Positions 51,803 to 59,654 of a DNA stretch of 64,000 nt are shown here, piece by piece (the first letter of the stretch is position 1; every line of letters begins with the position of its first letter). The stretch is from Exiguobacterium flavidum. GTDB lineage: Bacteria; Bacillota; Bacilli; Exiguobacteriales; Exiguobacteriaceae. Below the pieces are notes generated by a model. It saw only the letters and a list, made by a program, of their open reading frames with translations, did not search any database and was not told the DNA's origin. The translations under genes and the position numbers were made by a program. The DNA is taken from contig NZ_QPKS01000008.1 in NCBI RefSeq assembly GCF_003344535.1, positions 1-64,000 of the forward strand, read 5' to 3'.

Positions 51803-52579
51803 TTAGCGCCCTTTGAACTCAGGACGTCGTTTTTCTTTGAAGGCGCTCATGCCTTCCTTCTGGTCTTCTGTCGAGAAGAGGAGGTAGAAGTTCTTCCGTT
51901 CATGTTCCATCCCGGCCTGCGTCGACAGGTCGACCGCCTTATCGACGGCCTCCTTGATCAGGCGGACGGACAGCGGCGGTTGCGCCGCGATTTTTTCAGC
52001 CAGGGCGATTGCCGCCTTCTCCAGTTCCGCAAGCGCGACGACTTCGTTGACGAGGCCGTAATCGAGTGCCTGATTCGCTTGCATCCGTTCCCCCGTCAGG
52101 AGCCAGTTGAGCGCGCGCGTCCGGCCGATCCGTTTCGTCAGCCGCTGCGTCCCGCCTGCTCCCGGCATGACGCCGATCAGTATCTCAGGAAAACCGAACT
52201 GTGTCCCTTCAGCGGCGATCAACAAGTCGCAACTGAGCGCGAGTTCGAACCCCCCGCCAAGGACGAAGCCGTGGACGGCGCCGATGATCGGCTTCTTGAT
52301 CCGGCTGATCCGGTCCCAGTCCGCGAACGGGTCGGCGAGTTCGAGCGAAATCGGCGTCTCGCCTGCGAGCTCCTCGATGTCGGCACCGGAGGAGAACGCC
52401 TTTCCAGTCCCTTCGATCAGGATGACACGGATGTCGTCATGCGCGTCGAACGACTCGAACGCTTCCGCGATTTGACGGACCATCTCCCGGTTGAGCGCGT
52501 TGTACTGCTCAGCCCGGTTCAGGATGACGCGACCGATCCGCCCATCTATCTTCGTCTCAACGTACGGTGCTGTCTGCAT
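51803..52579 (-). CDS. Enoyl-CoA hydratase family protein
   Basis: 258 residues from the ATG at 52579; a GTG 12 bases earlier is the alternative. Crotonase fold with AFSSGADIEEL near residue 64 and GFVLGGGFELALSCD near 105; the second Glu is in FGFPEILIGVMPGAGG. Both glutamates indicate hydratase chemistry. It ends EGMSAFKEKRRPEFKGR, close to E. coli PaaF. Overlaps the EthD-like gene by about 20 bases. Annotated relatives are often called PaaG, but the PaaG active-site pattern is absent. Confidence 0.85.
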   Translation of the reverse strand: MQTAPYVETKIDGRIGRVILNRAEQYNALNREMVRQIAEAFESFDAHDDIRVILIEGTGKAFSSGADIEELAGETPISLELADPFADWDRISRIKKPIIGAVHGFVLGGGFELALSCDLLIAAEGTQFGFPEILIGVMPGAGGTQRLTKRIGRTRALNWLLTGERMQANQALDYGLVNEVVALAELEKAAIALAEKIAAQPPLSVRLIKEAVDKAVDLSTQAGMEHERKNFYLLFSTEDQKEGMSAFKEKRRPEFKGR

Positions 52580-52880
52580 GGACTTCTTCACCGATCATCA
52601 GCGTGACGAGGTCGCCCGCGAAGCCCATCAGGTCCTTGCCTGACGCCTTCCCTTCAGCAGAACGCATCCCTTCCTTCATCGCCTCATGGCTCTCGTAGAT
52701 CATCTCGCACATGAGGTAGTACGCGCCCTCGCCGCCCATCGGCGAGCCGACGATTTTCGTGACGTTCATCTCCTTGAGCCCGGGGATCTTCGCCGTGATC
52801 GGCGCGTGGACGTTGAAGTAGTGCTCGTCGAACTGTTCCTTGTTTTCCGGTTGTTTGTAGAGTGCGATCAGTTTTACCAT
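52557..52880 (-). CDS. EthD-family protein in the paa operon
   Basis: 107 residues, dimeric ferredoxin-like EthD fold: IALYKQPENKEQFDEHYFNV, then HAPITAKIPG, PMGGEGAYYLMCEMIYESHE and KDLMGFAGDLVTLMIGEE. EthD proteins accompany cytochrome P450 or oxygenase systems; here one lies between paaD and a hydratase gene and is co-transcribed. Its role is unknown; it may assist the epoxidase/oxepin step. Confidence 0.85.
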   Translation of the reverse strand: MVKLIALYKQPENKEQFDEHYFNVHAPITAKIPGLKEMNVTKIVGSPMGGEGAYYLMCEMIYESHEAMKEGMRSAEGKASGKDLMGFAGDLVTLMIGEEVHADSTVR

Positions 52881-52895
52881 GTCGATTACCTTCCT

Positions 52896-53399
52896 TCACA
52901 TGAGAGTAGAGACGGGTTTCATCGCCTCGAATGGGTTCTTGCATGACTTGCAGTAGACGATGCTGCGACAGGCCGTCGGACCGAACAGGTTCTCCATCGT
53001 CACGTACGTCGATCCGCAGTACGGGCAGTCGATCTGCCATTCGCCTTCCTCCGATTGCCGGGGCGGGGCGATGCCGAATGCCTTGAGTCCCGCTTCGCCG
53101 CGTTCCGTGATCCGGTCCGACGTCCAAGGCGGTTCGAAGACGAATCCGACCTCGGTCCGGCTCACACCGTCGACGCCTGAGACGGCCTTGATGATGTTCT
53201 GCTTGATGAACTCGAGTGCCGGACAGCCGAGGAACGTCGGCAGTACCGTGACGTTGACGGCGTATCCTCCATCGTGTTCGGCCACTTCGAACGACTCGAA
53301 CATACCGAGGTCGAGGATGCTCACCGTGTCGATTTCAGGGTCCTTGACCGTATCGAGCGCCCGCATGATGTCGTCATGGAGTCTGTCCATCCCGCTCAC
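52896..53399 (-). CDS. paaD: PaaD, phenylacetyl-CoA epoxidase maturation protein
   Basis: 167 residues. An MIP18/DUF59-like N-terminal half (KDPEIDTVSILDLGMFESF near residue 17, TVLPTFLGCPALEFIK near 52) is followed by a C-terminal zinc-ribbon-like segment with CPYC near 125 and a second CKSC near 152. PaaD-type proteins support Fe-S or di-iron assembly of the phenylacetyl-CoA epoxygenase. Overlaps the paaC stop by 4 bases. Confidence 0.92.
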   Translation of the reverse strand: MSGMDRLHDDIMRALDTVKDPEIDTVSILDLGMFESFEVAEHDGGYAVNVTVLPTFLGCPALEFIKQNIIKAVSGVDGVSRTEVGFVFEPPWTSDRITERGEAGLKAFGIAPPRQSEEGEWQIDCPYCGSTYVTMENLFGPTACRSIVYCKSCKNPFEAMKPVSTLM

Positions 53400-54184
53400 C
53401 AGACTGCCGTCGTATCGAGCAGATAGACTTCGCCGAGCGTCGCGAGCGCGTCGTTCAAATCCGGCGTATGCTCGCCGTCCCGGCCGTTTCGCTCGTGCCC
53501 GATCTCAGGAAGCGTCACACCGAGTCCGACGAGGACGGGCGTGATGGCCGCGTACCATCTGTCGAGCAGAATGTTCTCCCCCTCGATCAGACGAGCTTCT
53601 TCGATCGCCGCTCCGTTCTTGCCGTACGAGAAGACGTCTCCGAAGTCGGCCATGACGAGCGCAAGCGCCGCATCCATCTTGTCGCGCGCCGTCTCGGTCG
53701 AGGAATAGAGCTGCGTAAACCACGTCTGCCAGTGCATCAGATGGTAGTAGAGCTCCATGTTGATCTTGACGGCTACGCTTGCGAGCGGGGCATGACTGCT
53801 CTTCTTCAACGCGTCGATCCGGATTTTCTTCGCGAGCGTATAGCAGTAGTTCCTTGCGACCGCGTATGCCCAGTCGTACTCGGGCGTCTCCATGTAATAG
53901 CCCGGTCCGTTGACGCGCTCGACGAGGACGGTGTTCTTCCGCTCATGCGAAAGGCGCGTGTGCGCCAGCATGTCGGCGCTCCCGAGGCCGAGCTCCTCGA
54001 GCAGCTGGTAATACATCGCGGCGTGCCCCATCGAGTCCTGGGCGATCGAGGACGATGCGACATCCTCCTCGATATGCGGCGCGAGGCCGAGCCATTCCGA
54101 ACCGCGATAGGAGTAGAGGAAATCGTCATCCGCGAGCTGAAGCAGCAGATCGACGAGCGCTTGCTTGTTCGGTGTCTCCATCAT
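53396..54184 (-). CDS. paaC: PaaC, structural subunit of phenylacetyl-CoA epoxidase
   Basis: 262 residues, ferritin-like helical fold similar to PaaA but non-catalytic. Visible segments are YRGSEWLGLAPHIEEDVASS near residue 27, SIAQDSMGHAAMYYQLLEE near 46 and a helix with VKINMELYYHLMHWQTWFTQ near 145. The ATG of 54184 or the next codon is the start; it overlaps the paaB stop (ATGA) and has GGGGGAG upstream. Forms the PaaABC epoxidase core with paaA and paaB. Confidence 0.92.
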   Translation of the reverse strand: MMETPNKQALVDLLLQLADDDFLYSYRGSEWLGLAPHIEEDVASSSIAQDSMGHAAMYYQLLEELGLGSADMLAHTRLSHERKNTVLVERVNGPGYYMETPEYDWAYAVARNYCYTLAKKIRIDALKKSSHAPLASVAVKINMELYYHLMHWQTWFTQLYSSTETARDKMDAALALVMADFGDVFSYGKNGAAIEEARLIEGENILLDRWYAAITPVLVGLGVTLPEIGHERNGRDGEHTPDLNDALATLGEVYLLDTTAVW

Positions 54185-54525
54185 TTCTCCCCCTCGCCCG
54201 ACCATGACATGATCTCTTTCTCATCGAGCATCTGCTGCTCGTAGTGCCGCCACTTCTTCTTCAAGTAGCCGTATCCTTTCGTCGTCCGGTACTCCTTGTT
54301 GTCGAGACGTTGAAGCATCTGCTTCTCGTCCGGCGTCAGCCCGCGGATGTCGGAACGCTTGACGACCCAGATGTCGACGACCGGCTCGCGCCGCATGAAG
54401 TTCTCCTGCGCCATGATCAGCGCCATCTCCTTATTCGGAGCGAGCAGGCTGAACTGATGCGAGAAGGCAGCGTTCGGCGTCCGTTTGCTGAACACTTCGA
54501 ATTCCTGATAGAACGTGTCATTCAT
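54181..54525 (-). CDS. paaB: PaaB, phenylacetyl-CoA epoxidase subunit
   Basis: 114 residues from the ATG at 54525 (AGGAGC upstream). The characteristic start FEVFSKRTPNAAFSHQFSLL and LIMAQENFMRREPVVDIWVV match PaaB, the small subunit linking PaaA-PaaC heterodimers. Fourteen bases downstream of paaA. Confidence 0.95.
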   Translation of the reverse strand: MNDTFYQEFEVFSKRTPNAAFSHQFSLLAPNKEMALIMAQENFMRREPVVDIWVVKRSDIRGLTPDEKQMLQRLDNKEYRTTKGYGYLKKKWRHYEQQMLDEKEIMSWSGEGEK

Positions 54526-54539
54526 CGAAAAAGCTCCTT

Positions 54540-55511
54540 TCAGGCCATCGTCTCGGCAAGCGCCTCGCGCACCCAAGCGTTGTTTTCATAGGACGTCCGG
54601 CGGAGTGCGAGACGTTCCTTCGAACGCGGTCCCTCACCGCGGATGATTTTCTTGAACTCGTCCCAGTCCGGCTGTGCGTAGATCCACAGCTGCTGCTCCT
54701 CGTCGAAGCGAAGCGTCGGGTCCGGGATCGTCAGTCCGAGCGAGAGGACGCGCGGAATGTATTTCGTGAAGAAGCTTTGGCGCAACTCCTCGTTCGTCTT
54801 CGTCCGGATCTTGTATTTGATCGTGATGTCCTGCTTCGACGTCCCCGTCGTCTCCTTCGATGCCGGTCCGAAGAACATGAGCAGCGATTCCCACCAACGG
54901 TCGAGCGATTCCTGGATCATTGCCTTTTGGTCCGGTGTCCCTTCGGCGAGCGCCATGATGATCGACTCCCCGTGTTGCGCGTGGAACACCTCTTCCGCAC
55001 AAATCCGCTGCAACGCGCGGGCATACGGTCCGTAGGAGGCACCGAGCATGTTCGTCTGCGTGATGATCGCCGCGCCGTCGACGAGCCAGCCGATCAATCC
55101 CGCGTCCGCCCACGACTTCGTCGGCATGTGGAAGACGTTATGGAACTTCAGGTCACCGGAGAAGAGGTCCTGCATCAAGTCGCCCCGCGTCTTGCCGTAC
55201 GGCGTAAGCAGATCCTCGACGACGCGCAGCAGCAGTTGCCCGTGCCCCATCTCGTCCTGTACCTTCGCCATGATGCCGAGCTTGCGTCTTAAGCTCGGTG
55301 CCTTCGGGACCCACTCCTTCTCCGGCAAGGCACCCATGATCTCGCTGATTCCGTGCATCGAGATCAGTTTGATCAGCGTCAGCCGGTATTCTTCCGGCAT
55401 CCAGTCGTCCGCCTCGATCTTGTCGCCGTTCTCGATCCGGGCGATGAAACGTTCAAGCTTCTGTTCTTCCGTCAGCGCTTCCCGCTCGAACAGCGGTGTG
55501 TATGGTTGCAT
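54540..55511 (-). CDS. paaA: PaaA, catalytic subunit of phenylacetyl-CoA 1,2-epoxidase
   Basis: 323 residues from the ATG at 55511, with GAGGAGGA eight bases upstream. Di-iron ligands are visible in two E-x-x-H motifs: QDEMGHGQLLLRV near residue 85 and CAEEVFHAQHGES near 172, with further Glu/Asp nearby. Converts phenylacetyl-CoA to the ring-1,2-epoxide with O2. First gene of the leftward operon. The reductase subunit PaaE is not in this window. A consensus cre site lies 37 bases upstream of the ATG. Confidence 0.96.
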   Translation of the reverse strand: MQPYTPLFEREALTEEQKLERFIARIENGDKIEADDWMPEEYRLTLIKLISMHGISEIMGALPEKEWVPKAPSLRRKLGIMAKVQDEMGHGQLLLRVVEDLLTPYGKTRGDLMQDLFSGDLKFHNVFHMPTKSWADAGLIGWLVDGAAIITQTNMLGASYGPYARALQRICAEEVFHAQHGESIIMALAEGTPDQKAMIQESLDRWWESLLMFFGPASKETTGTSKQDITIKYKIRTKTNEELRQSFFTKYIPRVLSLGLTIPDPTLRFDEEQQLWIYAQPDWDEFKKIIRGEGPRSKERLALRRTSYENNAWVREALAETMA

Positions 55512-55547
55512 CGTGATTCCTCCTCTGTAAGACGTGATCCGAATCTG

Positions 55548-55561
55548 TGTAAACGCTTTCA
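55548..55561. promoter_or_regulatory. cre site (CcpA operator) in the paaA leader
   Basis: TGTAAACGCTTTCA matches the cre consensus TGWAANCGNTNWCA at every defined position. It lies between the promoter region and paaA ATG, consistent with roadblock-type carbon catabolite repression of the leftward operon. Confidence 0.88.
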
Positions 55562-55656
55562 AAATCACTTGGAACACTGCCTGAATGCATCGAACATGAG
55601 GATCGTGCATCGACATTACATCACTAAAATTAAACGACCGTAAAAATATGGTTATA

Positions 55657-55691
55657 TTGACAACGTACGTCACGTTCATAAAGTTGTCAAC
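55657..55691. promoter_or_regulatory. Paired palindromic sites, candidate PaaX operator
   Basis: TTGACAAC (55657-55664) and GTTGTCAA (55683-55690) form an 8-bp inverted repeat with an 18-base spacer. Each arm sits in a GTTGWCAAC-like palindrome. On the minus strand these also provide TTGACA- and TTGTCA-like -35 elements, so a bound repressor would block the paaA promoter. Assignment to PaaX is inference. Confidence 0.5.
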
Positions 55692-55865
55692 GTTTGATTT
55701 CTCGAATCGTCCAGTTCACCTGATAAGATCAGTCGTCCTGTTCCTGCTTTTCTGCAGTTCATTTCGCACCCATACCGTGACCGATGAAGAATCACGAGAC
55801 GGTGATGTCTGCACCACGATGGCATGAAGGCAATTGGACATTTTTTGGAAAACGTTTGATAGTTA

Positions 55866-55906
55866 TGTTACGTATTGTTAAAATATCGTGTAACAAGTGT
55901 TATACT
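55866..55906 (+). promoter_or_regulatory. Promoter and repeated TGTTA/TAACA sites of the rightward operon
   Basis: TATACT at 55901-55906 is the likely -10. Upstream lie TGTTAC (55866), TTGTTA (55875), TAACAA (55891) and TGTTAT, interlocked inverted repeats suggesting a regulator site overlapping the -35. With the cre and paired palindromes this accounts for the 464-base gap between paaA and the thioesterase; the middle (about 55700-55840) shows nothing recognisable. Confidence 0.45.
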
Positions 55907-55974
55907 CATCTGGTAAGACCAATCATCATTCGGCAGCTGACAGAAAGAGATGCGGCTACCTCAGGAGGATTCAC

Positions 55975-56409
55975 ATGAAACCTGGACTTTCAATCGGTCA
56001 GACGGCCACCGTAGAAGCGACCGTCACGCAGGACATGTACGCCCAGTTCGAAGGGCAGGTCGTCCACCCTGCCTATTCGACCGTCTCGATGGTCTATCAT
56101 ATGGAATGGGCCGCAAGAAAGATCATCCTCCCCTATCTCGAGGAGGACGAGGAAGGGATGGGCGGTGCCGTCTCATTGAAGCACGTCGACATGTCCCCGC
56201 TCGGATCACGCGTCTATGTCACGGCGACGCTCACGGAGATTCGCGATAACGTGATCGTCACTCGTGTCGAGGCACGCAACGACTACGGCATCATTGGAAT
56301 CGGTGAGGTCAAGCAGGTCGTTCTGCCGAAACCGGTCATCCACCAAAAGCTCGCGATGAGCACTTTTTTTAACAACCGAAATGAAAGCGCTTACCTTAAT
56401 CCTTTCTAA
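55975..56409 (+). CDS. Hotdog-fold thioesterase (FlK-like)
   Basis: 144 residues from the ATG at 55975, with CAGGAGGA upstream. Hotdog fold of the FlK-like thioesterase group: LSIGQTATVEATVTQDMYAQ, VHPAYSTVSMVYHMEWAARK and LEEDEEGMGGAVSLKHVDMS are visible. It heads the Phe-dehydrogenase/2-oxoacid-dehydrogenase operon. It could release CoA from phenylacetyl-CoA or from dead-end intermediates, comparable in purpose to PaaI, but sequence similarity to PaaI is not apparent. Confidence 0.75.
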   Translation: MKPGLSIGQTATVEATVTQDMYAQFEGQVVHPAYSTVSMVYHMEWAARKIILPYLEEDEEGMGGAVSLKHVDMSPLGSRVYVTATLTEIRDNVIVTRVEARNDYGIIGIGEVKQVVLPKPVIHQKLAMSTFFNNRNESAYLNPF

Positions 56410-56427
56410 ACTCTAGGAGGTCATGTC

Positions 56428-57570
56428 ATGAACCTATTGAACAAATCAGCGAATCATCAGCCGTCCGTCCTCGAGAAAATCGCCGGACACGAGCAGGTCG
56501 TCTTCTGCAATGACCCGGTCTCAGGACTCCAGGCGATCATCGCGATCCATAATACGACACTCGGTCCCGCGCTCGGCGGGACGCGGATGGCTCCTTACGC
56601 CTCGATGGACGAGGCGCTCGACGACGTCCTTCGCCTCTCTAAAGGGATGACCTACAAGTGCGCCGCGGCAGATGTCGATTTCGGCGGCGGCAAGGCCGTC
56701 ATCATCGGCGACCCGGCAAAGGACAAGTCGCCGGAACTCTTCCGCGCCTTTGGCCAGTTCGTCGACTCGCTCGGCGGACGCTTCTACACGGGAACGGACA
56801 TGGGGACGACGATGGACGACTTCGTCCATGCGATGCGTGAGACCACGCGAATCGTCGGGACGCCGGAATCATTCGGCGGAAGCGGTGACTCCTCGATCCC
56901 GACTGCGGCAGGCGTCATCAACGGTCTGCGTGCGACGATCGAAACGCTGTACGGGTCTGACGACCTGAGCCGCGCGACGTATGCCGTCCAAGGACTAGGG
57001 AAGGTCGGCTATAAGGTCGCCGAGCAATTGCTCGACGCCGGGGCCCGGCTCTATGTCTCCGACATCTCGGAACAATCGCTCAAGGACATCACGCTCAAGG
57101 CCGAAAGAAGCCCGGGAACCGTTCAAGTCGTCGCCCCGCACGAAATCCATCTGACGGATGCCGACATCTTCGTCCCGTGCGCCTTCGGCGGCGTCATCAA
57201 CGACACGACGATCGGAACGCTTCGCTGCAAGGCGATCTGCGGATCGGCGAACAACCAGCTGCAGCGGGACGAACTCGCGCACACGCTGCGCGAGAAGGAG
57301 ATACTGTTCGCGCCGGACTACATCGTCAACGGTGGCGGACTGATCCAGGTGGCGGACGAACTCTACGGGGCGAACCCGGAACGTGTCCTCCTCAAGACGC
57401 GTCACATCTATGACGCTGTCCTCGAAGTGTTCCGCGAGGCGCATGCCGACAGCATCACGACGCTCGAAGCGGCGAACCGGATGTGCGACAAACGAATCGC
57501 GAACCGCGGCGCACGGAACAGCTTCTTTACGAACACGATCAAACCGAAGTGGAATATCCGAAATCACTAA
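56428..57570 (+). CDS. Amino-acid dehydrogenase, probably phenylalanine dehydrogenase
   Basis: 380 residues of the Glu/Leu/Phe/Val dehydrogenase family, NAD-dependent oxidative deamination. Substrate-site glycines and Lys are in [17 protein letters not shown] near residue 45, catalytic Lys in [19 protein letters not shown] near 72, [18 protein letters not shown] near 115, and an NAD fold [16 protein letters not shown] near 188. Stretches such as [15 protein letters not shown]...DFVHA and GSANNQL match phenylalanine dehydrogenases (Thermoactinomyces type) better than leucine dehydrogenases, which have an A-G-L-N-type segment, AEDVGTT and GSADNQL. AGGAGG precedes the ATG. The location next to paa genes supports phenylalanine. 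Leucine/valine remain possible. Confidence 0.78.
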   Translation: MNLLNKSANHQPSVLEKIAGHEQVVFCNDPVSGLQAIIAIHNTTLGPALGGTRMAPYASMDEALDDVLRLSKGMTYKCAAADVDFGGGKAVIIGDPAKDKSPELFRAFGQFVDSLGGRFYTGTDMGTTMDDFVHAMRETTRIVGTPESFGGSGDSSIPTAAGVINGLRATIETLYGSDDLSRATYAVQGLGKVGYKVAEQLLDAGARLYVSDISEQSLKDITLKAERSPGTVQVVAPHEIHLTDADIFVPCAFGGVINDTTIGTLRCKAICGSANNQLQRDELAHTLREKEILFAPDYIVNGGGLIQVADELYGANPERVLLKTRHIYDAVLEVFREAHADSITTLEAANRMCDKRIANRGARNSFFTNTIKPKWNIRNH

Positions 57571-57585
57571 ACCGGAGGTGCAACG

Positions 57586-58638
57586 ATGGAGACGACTTTC
57601 CCGATGCGACGAATCATCGGAGACGATGGACGAATCGTCGACGAGACGATGAAGGACCTTTTGACAGCTGAACTTGCCTGGAGACTCTATACCGAGATGA
57701 ACCGGATTCGGACATTTGACCGAAAAGCCATCAATCTCCAGCGTCAAGGGCGGCTCGGCACGTATGCACCGTTCGAAGGGCAGGAGGCCTCCCAAGTCGG
57801 CAGCGCACTCGCTCTCGAGGCGGACGATTGGGTCTTCCCGACCTACCGGGACCACGGTGCGACGTTGACGTTCGGCGCCGACATGGTCAAGACGTTCCTC
57901 TACTGGAACGGGCGTGTCGAAGGCTGCGTGCCGTCGAAGGAGCGCCATATCTTCCCGCCTGCCGTTCCGATCGCGACACAGATCCCGCATGCGGTCGGCG
58001 CAGCCTGGGCCGAACAGCGCCGAGGGACACAGAACATCGCTGTCGCCTACTTCGGTGACGGTGCGACCTCTGAAGGTGATTTCCATGAAGGGATGAACTT
58101 CGCGAGCGTATTCCGCGCCCCGGTCATCCTGTTCAACCAGAACAACGGCTATGCCATCTCCGTACCGATCGCAAAACAGATGAACTCCGAGACCGTCGCC
58201 CAAAAAGCGGTCGCTTACGGCATGCCAGGCGTCCGGGTCGACGGGAATGACGCGTTCGCCGTCTACTTCGCGATGAAGGATGCCGTCAGCCGGGCGCGTT
58301 CCGGCGGTGGACCGACATTGATCGAGGCGGTCACTTGGCGCTACGGCGCACACACGACGGCCGACGACCCGTCGAAATACCGCGACCAGGAGCGATCCCG
58401 CGACAAGGCCGACCCGTTGACGCGGATCGAGCTGTTCATGAAGGAGCGCGGCATCTTCGATGAGGAACGTGCAGAAGCCATGCGCACGAAGCACCAGGAA
58501 GAGATCGAACAGGCCGTCGCCGAGATGGAACGTTTCAGCAAGCCTGATCCGAACGATCTGTTCGACCATACGTATGCAGTGATGCCGGCTGAAGTCGCGC
58601 AACAAAAAGCGGACTATTTCACGCTGAGGGGGAATTGA
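57586..58638 (+). CDS. 2-oxoacid dehydrogenase E1 component, alpha subunit
   Basis: 350 residues. The thiamine-diphosphate/Mg motif is GDGATSEGDFHEGMNFASVF near residue 148, ending in NQNNGY. LQRQGRLGTYAPFEGQEASQ near 47 and TWRYGAHTTADDPSKY near 250 (phosphorylation-loop region) are typical of PDH/BCKDH E1alpha. GGAGGTG precedes the ATG. Family resemblance alone cannot separate pyruvate from branched-chain or aryl-pyruvate substrates; the upstream phenylalanine dehydrogenase suggests phenylpyruvate. Confidence 0.9.
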   Translation: METTFPMRRIIGDDGRIVDETMKDLLTAELAWRLYTEMNRIRTFDRKAINLQRQGRLGTYAPFEGQEASQVGSALALEADDWVFPTYRDHGATLTFGADMVKTFLYWNGRVEGCVPSKERHIFPPAVPIATQIPHAVGAAWAEQRRGTQNIAVAYFGDGATSEGDFHEGMNFASVFRAPVILFNQNNGYAISVPIAKQMNSETVAQKAVAYGMPGVRVDGNDAFAVYFAMKDAVSRARSGGGPTLIEAVTWRYGAHTTADDPSKYRDQERSRDKADPLTRIELFMKERGIFDEERAEAMRTKHQEEIEQAVAEMERFSKPDPNDLFDHTYAVMPAEVAQQKADYFTLRGN

Positions 58639-58640
58639 GC

Positions 58641-59642
58641 ATGGCGACGAACATCAACCAAAAGATGACGGACATGACGCTCGTCCAGGCCGTCACGGAC
58701 GCGCTTCGCGTCAAGCTGCGCGAAGACGGCACGACGCTCGTCCTCGGCGAGGATGTCGGCAAGAACGGCGGCGTCTTCCGGGCGACGGACGGCCTGCAGG
58801 AGGAGTTTGGCGAGGATCGTGTCGTCGATACGCCGCTCAGCGAGGCGGGAATCGTCGGCACATCGGTCGGGCTTGCCGTCAACGGCTACAAGCCGATCGT
58901 CGAAATCCAGTTCCTCGGCTTCATCTATCCCGCGTACGAGCAGATCATGACGCACGTCGCCCGGATCCGCATGCGGACGATGGGCGCCTACAGTGTGCCG
59001 ATGGTCATCCGCGCGCCTTACGGGGCCGGCATCCGCGCGCCGGAGATCCACTCCGATTCGACCGAGGCCTTGTTCACTCAAATGCCGGGCCTGAAGGTCG
59101 TCTGCCCGTCCTCGCCGTATGACGCGAAAGGTCTGCTGATCGCGGCGATCGAGGATCCGGACCCGGTCCTCTTCCTCGAATCGATGCGGAGCTACCGTTC
59201 GTCGAAGGAGGCAGTCCCGACCGACAAATATACGATCGAGATCGGCGAGGGCAAGATCGTCCGGGAAGGAACTGACGTCACGCTGATCGCCTGGGGGGCG
59301 ATGGTCGCAGTCGCCGAGAAGGCGGCACTCGAGGCGGCAGAAAAAGGCATCTCCTGCGAGGTGCTCGATCCGCGGACGCTCTACCCGCTCGACCGGGAAT
59401 TGATCGCAACATCCGTCCAGAAGACGGGACGTGCCGTCATCGTCCACGAGGCGCACGCGATGGGTGGTCTCGGGACCGACCTGGTCGCCCTCATCAACGA
59501 CACGTCGTTCCTCTACCTGAAGGCACCGGTCGCCCGCGTGACCGGATTCGACGTTCCGGTGCCGCTGTTCGCGCTCGAGGACCATTACATGCCGACGCCT
59601 GCGCGCGTCTTGAAATCGATTGAACAGACCGTTCATTTCTAA
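58641..59642 (+). CDS. 2-oxoacid dehydrogenase E1 component, beta subunit
   Basis: 333 residues from the ATG at 58641, with GAGGGGG eight bases upstream, two bases after the E1alpha stop (a TTG at 58635 overlaps it). Conserved segments are LVLGEDVGKNGGVFRATDGL near residue 35, EIQFLGFIYPAYEQ near 90 and the C-terminal FALEDHYMPTPARV. Pairs with the alpha subunit as an alpha2beta2 E1. Confidence 0.92.
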   Translation: MATNINQKMTDMTLVQAVTDALRVKLREDGTTLVLGEDVGKNGGVFRATDGLQEEFGEDRVVDTPLSEAGIVGTSVGLAVNGYKPIVEIQFLGFIYPAYEQIMTHVARIRMRTMGAYSVPMVIRAPYGAGIRAPEIHSDSTEALFTQMPGLKVVCPSSPYDAKGLLIAAIEDPDPVLFLESMRSYRSSKEAVPTDKYTIEIGEGKIVREGTDVTLIAWGAMVAVAEKAALEAAEKGISCEVLDPRTLYPLDRELIATSVQKTGRAVIVHEAHAMGGLGTDLVALINDTSFLYLKAPVARVTGFDVPVPLFALEDHYMPTPARVLKSIEQTVHF

Positions 59643-59654
59643 GGGGTGAAACTA

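Noticed and set aside
51803-52579. Naming this gene paaG
   Set aside because: Position in the operon invites the name, but both hydratase glutamates are present and the PaaG-type glycine/alanine active-site pattern is not. Left as an enoyl-CoA hydratase family protein.
55847-55860. A second cre site (GGAAAACGTTTGAT)
   Set aside because: Only the central CG-flanking bases fit; the last three defined positions of the consensus fail.
56995-58605. A 536-codon open frame on the minus strand
   Set aside because: It lies wholly antisense to the amino-acid dehydrogenase and E1alpha genes, which have clear motifs and ribosome sites. High GC codon bias opens antisense frames; the product resembles nothing.
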